A DNA stretch of 24,782 nt from UBA2561 sp964577275 (GCA_964577275.1 CAZNYR010000060.1:1-24782); one strand, 5' to 3'. Numbered from the stretch's first letter, positions 14,524 to 22,441 are shown. A program made the numbers and translations. The notes: generated from the letters alone by a model not told the origin.

Positions 14524-15719
14524 TTAGAAACTGGAAAGCCACTCCGCAGGATTCAAACGAGTTTTATTTTTCCAGACCTGAAATTGCAACTCCGAAACCG
14601 CATCTTTATTCGCCTGCACTTGCCCAATCATTTGCCGTGCTTTGAGAACTTGTCCTTGCTGTACTTTCACATTTTTGAGGTTTTTATACACCGTAAAATA
14701 TTCGCTATCATGCTGAATCATAAGGGTTTGCCCCAAATCTCCGGGAACATGATACACAAGCACAACCATCCCCGAAAATACCGCCCTGACCGACTCATCG
14801 GTCGGCGTTCGGATGTCAATACCCAGATTATCAATCGTAATTTTGGGTTCGACAGGATGCGCTTGTTTTCCAAATTTTTTACTCACAAATCCCTGCTCGA
14901 TAGGCCAAAACAAATTGGCTTTATTTTCGGCAAAAGAAGCGCCATGTAATTCATTATCAGGGATTTTCCGTATTAAGTTTGCGGGGTCAGCCAGCGTTTT
15001 TTCGACTGCCAAAGTCAAAACTTGCGCCAATTTATCGTCAATTTGTTTTTGCTTTTCGAGGTCGAGCAAAAGCTGTTGTTCTTGTTCTCGAAGTGTCCGA
15101 ATCATCTGATGACGCTGCCCTTTCATCGACTCAAGTCGCTGTTTTTCAAGCTGTTTCTGGCGTAATAACTCTTGTTTAGCCCTCTTTTGTCCTTCGAGGT
15201 CAATTTTTTGAACATTTAATTCATCCCGAATTTTTTTGATGGCATCAATTTGTTTTTTGCGTGCTTCGGCATATTGGTCAAAATATTCTAATCGAGCCAT
15301 AAGCTGCTGCACCGATTCGGAGGAGAACAAAAATGATAATTTCTCGACTTTATTATTCGTTTTGGAAGCCATATACACCATGGCTTTATATTCGTCTGTG
15401 TACTCTTTTAGTGTATTTTCAAGCTGCGTAATGTCCTGTATTGTTTCCTCAACTTTTTGATTTAATAATTCAATTTCTTTGGTAATAGTACGTGTGAGAT
15501 GTTCTATATTTTGTTTTTGTATATTTAAAGCTCGCAAAGAGGCTTCACTATTTTGATGTTTTTGACGAGTTTCTTGCAGAATTTTATCAATTTCTTGGAT
15601 GCGNNNNNNNNNNGGCTGGCAAGTCGTTCCTGTTCGAGATTTTGCCACGTTTTTTCTTGTGCCAAAATCTGCACCGACAACAGAAAAAAAAGAAATGAAC
15701 AGGATAAAATTATTTTCAT
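14524..15719 (-). CDS. EnvC-like murein hydrolase activator, degenerate LytM/M23, interrupted by an N run
   Basis: Periplasmic protein that probably activates peptidoglycan amidases at division. The gene starts at 15719 with a signal peptide ('MKIILSCSFLFFLLSVQILA|QE'). Ten Ns at 15604-15613 follow codon 35 plus one base, and the downstream frame resumes at 15603, so the real gap is 2, 5, 8 or 11 bases. After the gap a long coiled coil runs for about 200 residues ('RIQEIDKILQ', 'RKKQIDAIKKIRDELNVQKI'). The last 100 or so residues form a LytM (peptidase M23) domain. Its zinc ligands are lost: the expected HxxxD reads 'NLGID' and the expected HxH reads 'ELQ'. This fits a catalytically dead activator such as E. 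coli EnvC. It leads the cluster with the phosphodiesterase and Crp-like genes. Confidence 0.9.
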
Positions 15720-15770
15720 AACATATTCATAATCAAGAAGATAGAGTTATAAAATGGAATTATTACATTT

Positions 15771-15797
15771 GAAAAACCCACGATTTAACATCGTGGG
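15771..15797 (-). terminator. Terminator after proS, CCCACGAT/ATCGTGGG type
   Basis: 8-bp stem CCCACGAT (15777-15784) with ATCGTGGG (15790-15797) and loop TTAAC. On the minus strand it is followed by TTTTT, 42 bases past the proS stop. The stem is nearly identical to the one after recA. Confidence 0.85.
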
Positions 15798-15838
15798 TAT
15801 TATGTTACCAAAGTTAGAAATTCCTATGTAGATTCTCG

Positions 15839-17626
15839 CTAAAATAATACGTTCCAAGTTTCTGCATTTTGGACTTTTTCGTCCAGTTGGGCAAAAAGCT
15901 GGCTTCGAGTTTTTAGGACAAAATCCTTGATTTCCGAAACAGGAATCATTTGTTTTTTGCTTTCTGTTTCGTTTTGGGTTCGCAATTTAACCTCTACCTG
16001 CTCGTTTTGTAACGTGCGTTTAGAAATCGTCAGTTGAATCGGAATCCCAATCAATTCGGCATCTTTGAATTTCACGCCCGAAGTGATTTTTTTATCCATT
16101 CGGTCATCAAACAAAATATCTACGCCAGCCAATTTTAATTCCTGATAAATCTTTTCGGCTTCGGTGGCGGTTTGTTTATCTAACCCTATGATAATCACCT
16201 CATAAGGTGCAACAGAAATCGGCAAAGTCAAGCCTTTTTCGTCATTATATTCTTCGCACAAGCATGATAACAAACGTCCCACGCCAATCCCATAAGACCC
16301 CATCACAATCGGTTCGGGTCTGCCATCTTGATTCATAAACATTGCGCCAAGTGCTTCGGTATATTTTGTGCCTAATTGAAAAATATTGCCGATTTCTATG
16401 CCTCGGACGGACTTCAAGGTATGATTTTCTTTAGAAATCGGACACAAAGCCCCGTCATAAGCCGAAACAATATCACCTACTATATCTGCCTGATAATCAC
16501 GTTGATAGCATACATTTTTCAGGTGATAATCGGTTTCATTTGCACCCAAAACCAAATTATTTGTTTTGGCGACCAAATCATCGACCACCACGATTGATTT
16601 TTTGCGGTCAATGCCCATTGGCGAAGCATAACCTGCCACAGCGCCGATGGCTTTGATTTCATCTTCGGTGGCGGGTTGCAGCTTATCGACTTGGCAAAGT
16701 TTCTGGATTTTGATAGGATTGACTTCCATATCGCCCCGCACGACCGCTACAATCACTTTGGTTTCTTCCTCTTTTTTGGTGGAGAAAAAGACCATTTTCC
16801 CACAATTTTCGGGTTTTAAGCCCAAAAATTCAGCCACTTCTGCAATCGTTTTGGTTTTTGGCGTATGTACCTTTTGGAGTAATTTTGGTTCAATTTCAGA
16901 AAAAATTTTCTTGATAGTCGCTACTTCTTTGTTTGCCTTGTATCCACTTTCTTCACAAATAAAAATGGTATCTTCCCCAATTTCAGTAACATACATATAT
17001 TCGTGCGCCACTTTTCCGCCCATCATTCCCGTATCGCTCAAAATCGAAATGGCAGGCAAGCCCGTGCGTGCAAAAATTCGGTGATAGGCGTTGTAATGCG
17101 CCACATACTGTTTTTCAAGTCCTTCGGCAGAAGTATCCAGCGAATAACTATCTTTCATGGTAAATTCTCGCACCCGAATCAGCCCGCCGCGTGCGCGCGC
17201 CTCGTCCCGAAATTTGGTATAAATTTGATACACCAACTTGGGCAGTTGTTTGTACGTTTCGATTTCGGTGGAAGCCAACTGCGATACGATTTCTTCGTGT
17301 GTCATTGCCAAGACCATATCTCTATCGCTTCGGTCTTTGAAGCGCACCATCGACTCGTCAATTTCGTACCAACGATTGGTTTTTTGCCAAATTTCGGCGG
17401 GATGCACAATCGGCATACAGATTTCATCGCCTCCAATTTGGTTCATTTCATCACGCAAAATTTGCTCAATTTTTCGGATACTTTTTTGTCCGTAATGCAA
17501 ATACGTATAGATTCCCGCCGCCAGTTGTCGGACATATCCCGCTCGTAACATCAAATTATACGAAGTAACATCGGCATCTTTTTGGTCATCTCGTAATGTT
17601 TTACCAAATATATTTGAAACTCTCAT
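15839..17626 (-). CDS. proS: Prolyl-tRNA synthetase, bacterial type with editing insertion
   Basis: Charges tRNA-Pro. 595 residues. Class II motifs: motif 2 'TKFRDEARARGGLIRVREFTMKDSYS' region (about 137-162) and motif 3 'GSYGIGVGRLLSCLCEEYND' near residue 440. Between them lies an INS (YbaK-like) cis-editing domain containing 'CGKMVFFSTKK' with the conserved Lys and 'GANETDYHLKNV' with the conserved His, which deacylates Ala-tRNA-Pro. The N-terminus 'MRVSNIFGKTLRDDQKDADVTSYNLMLRAGYVRQLAAGIY' and the C-terminal anticodon-binding domain match the E. coli type. Many Bacteroidota instead have a shorter archaeal/eukaryote-like ProS without INS. It stands alone between a terminator and the nuclease-like pair. 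Confidence 0.97.
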   Translation of the reverse strand: MRVSNIFGKTLRDDQKDADVTSYNLMLRAGYVRQLAAGIYTYLHYGQKSIRKIEQILRDEMNQIGGDEICMPIVHPAEIWQKTNRWYEIDESMVRFKDRSDRDMVLAMTHEEIVSQLASTEIETYKQLPKLVYQIYTKFRDEARARGGLIRVREFTMKDSYSLDTSAEGLEKQYVAHYNAYHRIFARTGLPAISILSDTGMMGGKVAHEYMYVTEIGEDTIFICEESGYKANKEVATIKKIFSEIEPKLLQKVHTPKTKTIAEVAEFLGLKPENCGKMVFFSTKKEEETKVIVAVVRGDMEVNPIKIQKLCQVDKLQPATEDEIKAIGAVAGYASPMGIDRKKSIVVVDDLVAKTNNLVLGANETDYHLKNVCYQRDYQADIVGDIVSAYDGALCPISKENHTLKSVRGIEIGNIFQLGTKYTEALGAMFMNQDGRPEPIVMGSYGIGVGRLLSCLCEEYNDEKGLTLPISVAPYEVIIIGLDKQTATEAEKIYQELKLAGVDILFDDRMDKKITSGVKFKDAELIGIPIQLTISKRTLQNEQVEVKLRTQNETESKKQMIPVSEIKDFVLKTRSQLFAQLDEKVQNAETWNVLF

Positions 17627-17843
17627 GTATTATATAATTATATTTTTTATCAAATTTTGGGAACTTCACCGTTTATCAGTCGAAAATGCTTTGAGAAATG
17701 CAATATTACAATAATTTCGATTTTTAGGGAAATAAGATAATTTGTTTTTGCGTGCAAAATCAATGAATGTAGCATCTAAAAAATTGATACTCCGTTTTTT
17801 AGGTAAAATTTCTACATTTTACAATTACGAATATAGATTGCTA

Positions 17844-18044
17844 TTACGTTTGGTTGGGTTTCAGGCTTTCGTCCAGAATCCACTGCAAAACACCCAGAAC
17901 GCGGTGCGGTTCGGCAAAAGTCAAAGGCACATAATTGGGGTCGATATAAAGCGTATTGTTTTCGAGTTTCAGAAAACACCACGAAAACGCATTGGTTACA
18001 CAACCAAAAATTTGTTTTTTCGGATTTCCTTCGCGTTCATTAAA
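17844..18044. repeat. 201-bp perfect direct repeat, copy A (3' end of paralogue 1)
   Basis: Identical base for base to 18524-18724 (offset 680). Identity begins exactly at the stop codon, since the base before it differs, and first breaks at 18045 (A against G). It continues with scattered changes to about 18080. Confidence 0.95.
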
Positions 18045-18467
18045 AATATGAGCGGCGTACATTTCCGCTCCGCATTGGGCAAGTCCTTTGTCAATTTCTG
18101 CATTTTTTGCCTCAACCAAACAGAACACAGGAGCGGTAATTTCTAACATTTGGGCTTCTAAAGAAAGAATAAAATCACAAAAACCAGCTAATTTTTTATC
18201 CGCATCTACATCAAAATCAAAGCCTGAAAAATAGCTCATTTTTGTATAATTTTTTCTTAGAAGTTCTTTCAAAACAGGAACAATGATGTGTTCTGATTTG
18301 GCTTTTTCGGTGCTTAATGCCACGAGTGTAGCATCTTCCAAATCGGATAAAACTTTTTCGCTCGCTTGAAACAATTTCGTGTCGGATAGAAGAAAAGAGC
18401 TATTTTTGTGCGTAATCCCAAAATCGGTTACTAACTGATTTAGTTTTCTAAACTTACTATATGCCAT
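17844..18467 (-). CDS. PD-(D/E)XK nuclease-like protein, paralogue 1
   Basis: 207 residues, no signal peptide. The layout of a PD-(D/E)XK nuclease core is visible: E59 in 'AKSEHI', D98 in 'GFCDFIL', E119-x-K121 in 'CLVEAKNAE' and Q131 in 'LAQCGAEMYAA', a motif IV-like Gln helix. Residue spacing suits a compact endonuclease fold; the target is unknown. It is a tandem paralogue of the next gene upstream: the last 201 bases including the stop are identical in the two genes, while residues 1-130 differ at about half of the positions. The start is supported by a 39-base leader identical to that of the paralogue. No methyltransferase or antitoxin-like gene is adjacent. I cannot name the family more precisely. 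Confidence 0.8.
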   Translation of the reverse strand: MAYSKFRKLNQLVTDFGITHKNSSFLLSDTKLFQASEKVLSDLEDATLVALSTEKAKSEHIIVPVLKELLRKNYTKMSYFSGFDFDVDADKKLAGFCDFILSLEAQMLEITAPVFCLVEAKNAEIDKGLAQCGAEMYAAHIFNEREGNPKKQIFGCVTNAFSWCFLKLENNTLYIDPNYVPLTFAEPHRVLGVLQWILDESLKPNQT

Positions 18468-18506
18468 AATTTTCCGTAATTTTCATTTTTACGAATATAC
18501 GAAAAA
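18468..18506 (-). repeat. 39-bp shared 5' leader of the nuclease-like pair, copy A
   Basis: The 39 bases directly upstream of the ATG are identical to 19145-19183. Read on the minus strand they contain TATATTCG, one base from the -7 box TAnnTTTG, and may carry the promoter or translation signal. The identity also includes the first three codons. Confidence 0.85.
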
Positions 18507-18523
18507 AGGCACAAGAAATTCCT

Positions 18524-18724
18524 TTACGTTTGGTTGGGTTTCAGGCTTTCGTCCAGAATCCACTGCAAAACACCCAGAACGCGGTGCGGTTCGGCAAAAG
18601 TCAAAGGCACATAATTGGGGTCGATATAAAGCGTATTGTTTTCGAGTTTCAGAAAACACCACGAAAACGCATTGGTTACACAACCAAAAATTTGTTTTTT
18701 CGGATTTCCTTCGCGTTCATTAAA
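18524..18724. repeat. 201-bp perfect direct repeat, copy B (3' end of paralogue 2)
   Basis: Partner of 17844-18044. It covers the last 66 codons plus the stop, with no synonymous change at all, unlike the diverged 5' halves of the same genes. Confidence 0.95.
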
Positions 18725-19144
18725 GATATGGGCGGCGTACATTTCCGCTCCGCATTGAGCAAAACCTTCTTCTACTTCGCCCTTTTTGGCTTCGAGCAGA
18801 AAAAAAACAGGCGCAGTAATCTCGAAGGCTTGGAAGTTTAAGGATAAAATAAAATCACAAAAACCTGATAAATCTTGCTCGCTATCTACATCGAATCTAT
18901 ATCCTGAAAATGATTTGAATTGGGTAGGATTATGTTTGCGTAATTCCCGCAAAACAGGCGTAATAATATGCTCGGATTTGGCTTTTTCAGATGCTAATCC
19001 TTCTCTGGAAGCCCATAATAAAGTTTCCAGCAAGTTTGCACTTACGGCAAATTCTTTAAAAACAGGCGGTAACCATACATCTGAAACATCTCTGATACCG
19101 AATTTGCGAAGTTTCTCTAATTTGGTAAACTGATTATATGCCAT
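18524..19144 (-). CDS. PD-(D/E)XK nuclease-like protein, paralogue 2
   Basis: 206 residues, tandem copy of the preceding entry and 56 bases upstream of it in transcription order. Putative active-site residues are E57 ('AKSEHI'), D97 ('GFCDFIL'), E118-x-K120 ('LLEAKKGE') and Q130 ('FAQCGAEMYAA'). Residues 134-206 are identical in the two proteins. The N-terminal third is the most different part ('FGIRDVSDVWLPPVFKEFAV' here against 'FGITHKNSSFLLSDTKLFQA'). Such a split, variable front and fixed back, fits gene conversion of the 3' end. It lies divergent from recA, with 357 non-coding bases between. Intact reading frame and conserved active-site residues suggest both copies are functional. Confidence 0.8.
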   Translation of the reverse strand: MAYNQFTKLEKLRKFGIRDVSDVWLPPVFKEFAVSANLLETLLWASREGLASEKAKSEHIITPVLRELRKHNPTQFKSFSGYRFDVDSEQDLSGFCDFILSLNFQAFEITAPVFFLLEAKKGEVEEGFAQCGAEMYAAHIFNEREGNPKKQIFGCVTNAFSWCFLKLENNTLYIDPNYVPLTFAEPHRVLGVLQWILDESLKPNQT

Positions 19145-19183
19145 AATTTTCCGTAATTTTCATTTTTACGAATATACGAAAAA
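19145..19183 (-). repeat. 39-bp shared 5' leader of the nuclease-like pair, copy B
   Basis: Identical to 18468-18506 and directly upstream of paralogue 2. It contains TATATTCG (19176-19169, minus strand). Identity stops at 19184. Confidence 0.85.
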
Positions 19184-19501
19184 TACCCTTGCAAATTTTG
19201 ATTTTTAATCATTCATGATTATTCCAGGACCGAATTATTATTATGAATATATTATCATATTTTTATTATTTTTTTACAAAAAGCTAAAATTTATTGGGGA
19301 CATCAAAATACGCATTTGATAAACTCTAATGATTTGATTTTCAATATTTTATTATCAGTAAGAAGGCACTACTCAAAAAAATGTGGAAAAAATCGTAAAA
19401 AAATGTGTAGAAAATATCGACTCCGTAAATAGATTACGAGCCAGAATTTTTACTTTGTACTCAAATTAGAAACTGAATAAAAATTCTTTAAATAAATTAT
19501 C
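19145..19501. other. 357-bp divergent intergenic region upstream of recA
   Basis: Very AT-rich, no credible gene. It contains the leader of nuclease-like paralogue 2 (19145-19183), an imperfect palindrome AATCATTCATGATT (19207-19220), a TCAATATTTTATTATCAG stretch at 19341-19358 related to the dispersed palindrome, and a 22-base tandem repeat with core AAAAAAATGTG (19375-19385 and 19397-19407). A weak promoter-like TACTTTG lies at 19451-19457 before recA. No LexA-like operator was recognised. Confidence 0.5.
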
Positions 19502-20554
19502 ATGGCAAAGAAAGATGAAGTAAATAAAGAGCATGAAGAGAAACTAAAAATGCTCAATCTCACCTTAGCAAAAATTGATAAAACTTTCGGCAAAGGAACA
19601 GTCATGCGCCTGACCGATGAAAATGTGGTGGATGTGCCTGTAATTTCGACAGGTTCGCTGGGCTTAGATATTGCTTTGGGCGTGGGCGGTGTGCCTCGTG
19701 GTCGAGTGGTTGAGATTTATGGTCCTGAAGCATCAGGCAAAACGACTTTGACTTTGCATTGTATTGCCGAAGCCCAAAAACAAGGGGGCATGGCAGCCTT
19801 TATTGATGCTGAACACGCTTTTGACCGTGCTTATGCCGAAAAAATTGGAATTGATTTGGAAAATTTATTGGTGGCACAGCCTGATAATGGCGAGCAAGCA
19901 CTCGAAATTACCGAACAGTTGATTCGGTCAAGTGCGATTGATATTATTGTCATTGATTCGGTGGCGGCTCTGGTTCCCAAAGCGGAATTAGAAGGCGAAA
20001 TGGGCGATAGCAAAATGGGTTTACAGGCACGGCTCATGTCGCAGGCACTCCGAAAATTGACGGGAGCGATTAGCAAAACGCATTGTTGTTGTATTTTTAT
20101 TAATCAGCTCCGTGAAAAAATCGGCGTGATGTTCGGAAGTCCTGAAACGACCACAGGCGGTAATGCGCTCAAATATTATGCTTCGGTGCGGCTGGATATT
20201 CGCCGAATTGGGGCGATTAAAAATTCGGATGGCGATATTTTAGGCAACCGAACCCGCGTCAAAGTACAAAAAAATAAGGTTGCTCCGCCATTTAAGCAAG
20301 TCGAATTTGATATTATGTATGGCGAAGGCGTTTCAAAGGCGGGTGAAATTATTGATTTGGCGGTCGAACTGGATATTGTCAAAAAATCAGGTTCATGGTA
20401 TTCTTACGGCGATAGCAAACTGGGACAAGGACGAGATTCTGTCAGAAATTTGATTTTGGATAATCCTGAACTCTCTGATGAACTCGAATCCAAAATTCGC
20501 AATGCTGCCTTTGGAGTAGCCCAAGAGCCAGCACCCGTAGAGGCAGAAGCATAA
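19502..20554 (+). CDS. recA: Recombinase RecA
   Basis: ATP-dependent strand-exchange protein of homologous recombination. 350 residues, the usual length. Walker A 'GPEASGKT' is at 74-81, Walker B is in 'DIIVIDSVAALVPKAE', and the L1 and L2 DNA-binding loop regions are in 'GEMGDSKMGLQARLMSQALR' and 'FGSPETTTGGNALKYYASVR'. 'CCCIFINQLREKIGVMFG' is the conserved core strand. The C-terminus is short and ends in an acidic, alanine-rich tail. Single-gene unit: a long non-coding region lies upstream and a nested terminator starts within a few bases of the stop. Nothing unusual in the protein. Confidence 0.99.
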   Translation: MAKKDEVNKEHEEKLKMLNLTLAKIDKTFGKGTVMRLTDENVVDVPVISTGSLGLDIALGVGGVPRGRVVEIYGPEASGKTTLTLHCIAEAQKQGGMAAFIDAEHAFDRAYAEKIGIDLENLLVAQPDNGEQALEITEQLIRSSAIDIIVIDSVAALVPKAELEGEMGDSKMGLQARLMSQALRKLTGAISKTHCCCIFINQLREKIGVMFGSPETTTGGNALKYYASVRLDIRRIGAIKNSDGDILGNRTRVKVQKNKVAPPFKQVEFDIMYGEGVSKAGEIIDLAVELDIVKKSGSWYSYGDSKLGQGRDSVRNLILDNPELSDELESKIRNAAFGVAQEPAPVEAEA

Positions 20555-20555
20555 A

Positions 20556-20639
20556 CCCACGATTAAAATCCACGAAAATACCCACGATTAAAATCGTGGG
20601 TTTTGTTTTTTAGATAATCGTGGGTTTTGTTTTTTAGAT
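20556..20639 (+). terminator. Nested, duplicated terminator after recA
   Basis: The inner hairpin is CCCACGATTAAAATCGTGGG (20581-20600) followed by TTTTGTTTTTT. The left arm with its following bases, CCCACGATTAAAATC, also occurs at 20556-20570. The right arm plus T tract is a perfect 24-base tandem duplication (20592-20615 and 20616-20639). An outer pairing of 20556-20564 with 20616-20624 is therefore possible around the inner hairpin. Confidence 0.85.
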
Positions 20640-20647
20640 AAATTTGA

Positions 20648-22414
20648 CTAAAATCGGTTCACGTATCCAAAGTGAATTTTGGATTGCGCCATCCGAATTT
20701 GTTGCGTATTCGATTTGCCCAAAGCATACGCAAAATTGAAAATTCCACTTTTTGTCCCCACCATAAATCCTACACCTAATCCATAGGGATTATCATTAAA
20801 TACCTGATGATCAAGTTTATAGCTCAAAAAACCCGAATCAAAAAAGGCAAAAACCGAAGAGTTCTGCCCAAAATACAAGCGATATTCGAGGGTATAGAGC
20901 CAATAACGAGAGGCAAAAAATTCGTTTTCATTAAATCCTCTTAAATGTTGAAATCCACCTAATCGAAATAACTCGTTGATAAACAGATTGTTATTTAGAA
21001 TCATGCCACTTTTGGTTTGTACCAAAAACGTGGTTTGTTTGCCGATTTTGAAAAATTTGTGTAGCTCGGCTCGTACAATCCACTGCACGGAATTTTGATT
21101 AGTTTCGGTCGGAGTGGCATTCAAAAGTTGTAAGGCACTTTTTTTGTTGCCAAACATGATTTCGGACATGATTTGAAATCCTTTTTGGGGCGTAAAAAGT
21201 TTATCCAATTTTTGTTGAATATATTGGATTCCGTAAGCTGAATAATTTGTTTCGGAAATTCGGGCAAGCACTTCATTAATCAAAAATAAAGAATCGGTTG
21301 GGGTGGCGATTTGCCTTAACCAAAATAATCCAATTTTTTTGCCTTTGCCAGCATCGTACTTTAGCGTGTATTTTTGTTGCCAATTTGAAAAAAGCGTATC
21401 CTCGGAGAACAAATTGATTTTCAGGTTCATATCAATATTTGTGCGAAGCAAATTCGGATATTCCAGTTCGGCATCCAACGTTCTGGAACGAGGTTTAGGG
21501 ATTTGTAATGCCATCCGAATCAACATTCCACGCCCAAACGCATGATGCAATTTAAGGTTCAGATTGCCAATAACCCGTAATTTTTGGTCGGTTTCGGAAG
21601 CAGAGGCGTTGGGCAAAAAACCAATCACGCCACTAAATTCGTTGATGGGCTTTTTTTGGATAAAAAATACGGGATGCGCTTTATTTTGAGTAAAAATTAT
21701 TCGCATCGGTGCGGTCAATTCCAGATACGGTAAATGGGTCAATTTATCCTCAAAACTTGAGGTGAGATTTTGGGCAAAAGCCCGTCCTTTTGGAATTTTG
21801 AGATAACTTTCTAAAAACTTGATTTTCAGGGTTTTATCGCCCAAAAAAATAGCAGAATCAAAGCGAACAAACTGCCCAGAATCCAGATGCAAATTGCCCG
21901 AAAATTGGTCATCCAAAAACTGAATTGAATCCAAATAAATGTTGGCAAAAGGATAACCATGATTTTCATAAAATTCTAAAATTTGATATTGAAATTGGCG
22001 CAACGCAAAAGGACTAAGCGAGGAAGGAAATGAAGGCTTTGAAAGCCCAATTTTACGCCACGATTTGGCAGAAATATTACTTTGACGAAGGCGAATTTTT
22101 GGGTACTTTTTTCCCCCCACAAAATGCACTTGGCATTGGTTTTTATGAAAAAAAATCGAATCGAAAGTCGCCGTAAAAAAACCTTTATCCTGCTGATTTT
22201 CAATAAATTGGCGTAAATATTTATGACAAGCCAAACTATCCAACGAATCGGTGGGCATCATTTCGTTTTGAAGAATATGCCGTGCCGTAGAATCGTCAGG
22301 AATTAGCCTGACGGCATAATTTTGTGCCATAACAAGCTGCCCAGAAATCAAGCACATCCATACGAAAAAATGCCCTGTCCAAACGACTTTTGGGGCGTTG
22401 AACAAGGCATTCAT
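20648..22414 (-). CDS. Omp85-superfamily outer-membrane protein (TamA/BamA-like)
   Basis: 588 residues. A signal peptide spans residues 1-30 (cleavage after 'LVMA'). Residues about 35-215 are periplasmic and probably include POTRA-like repeats ('LRQFQYQILEFYENHGYPFANIYLDSI' has the typical helix-strand pattern). The remaining part is a beta barrel with alternating aromatic strands. The diagnostic loop 6 motif is present as 'LRGFNENEF' (491-499), and the last barrel strands include 'NPYGLGVGFMV' and a final Phe, the outer-membrane C-terminal signal. At 588 residues it is shorter than BamA and closer to TamA or a two-partner transporter; with few POTRAs it is not the main BamA. It follows the PpiD-like gene by 27 bases, suggesting a shared role in outer-membrane protein folding or export. 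Confidence 0.82.
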   Translation of the reverse strand: MNALFNAPKVVWTGHFFVWMCLISGQLVMAQNYAVRLIPDDSTARHILQNEMMPTDSLDSLACHKYLRQFIENQQDKGFFTATFDSIFFHKNQCQVHFVGGKKYPKIRLRQSNISAKSWRKIGLSKPSFPSSLSPFALRQFQYQILEFYENHGYPFANIYLDSIQFLDDQFSGNLHLDSGQFVRFDSAIFLGDKTLKIKFLESYLKIPKGRAFAQNLTSSFEDKLTHLPYLELTAPMRIIFTQNKAHPVFFIQKKPINEFSGVIGFLPNASASETDQKLRVIGNLNLKLHHAFGRGMLIRMALQIPKPRSRTLDAELEYPNLLRTNIDMNLKINLFSEDTLFSNWQQKYTLKYDAGKGKKIGLFWLRQIATPTDSLFLINEVLARISETNYSAYGIQYIQQKLDKLFTPQKGFQIMSEIMFGNKKSALQLLNATPTETNQNSVQWIVRAELHKFFKIGKQTTFLVQTKSGMILNNNLFINELFRLGGFQHLRGFNENEFFASRYWLYTLEYRLYFGQNSSVFAFFDSGFLSYKLDHQVFNDNPYGLGVGFMVGTKSGIFNFAYALGKSNTQQIRMAQSKIHFGYVNRF

Positions 22415-22441
22415 ATTTAAAAAATCAGTTTCGTTTGGCGA

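Noticed and set aside
17003..17548. 181-codon plus-strand open frame inside proS
   Set aside because: Antisense to a strongly conserved synthetase; the long frame follows from the codon composition of proS.
17844..19144. Toxin-antitoxin or restriction-modification pair
   Set aside because: The two genes are paralogues with the same predicted active site, and no methyltransferase or small antitoxin-like gene is next to them.
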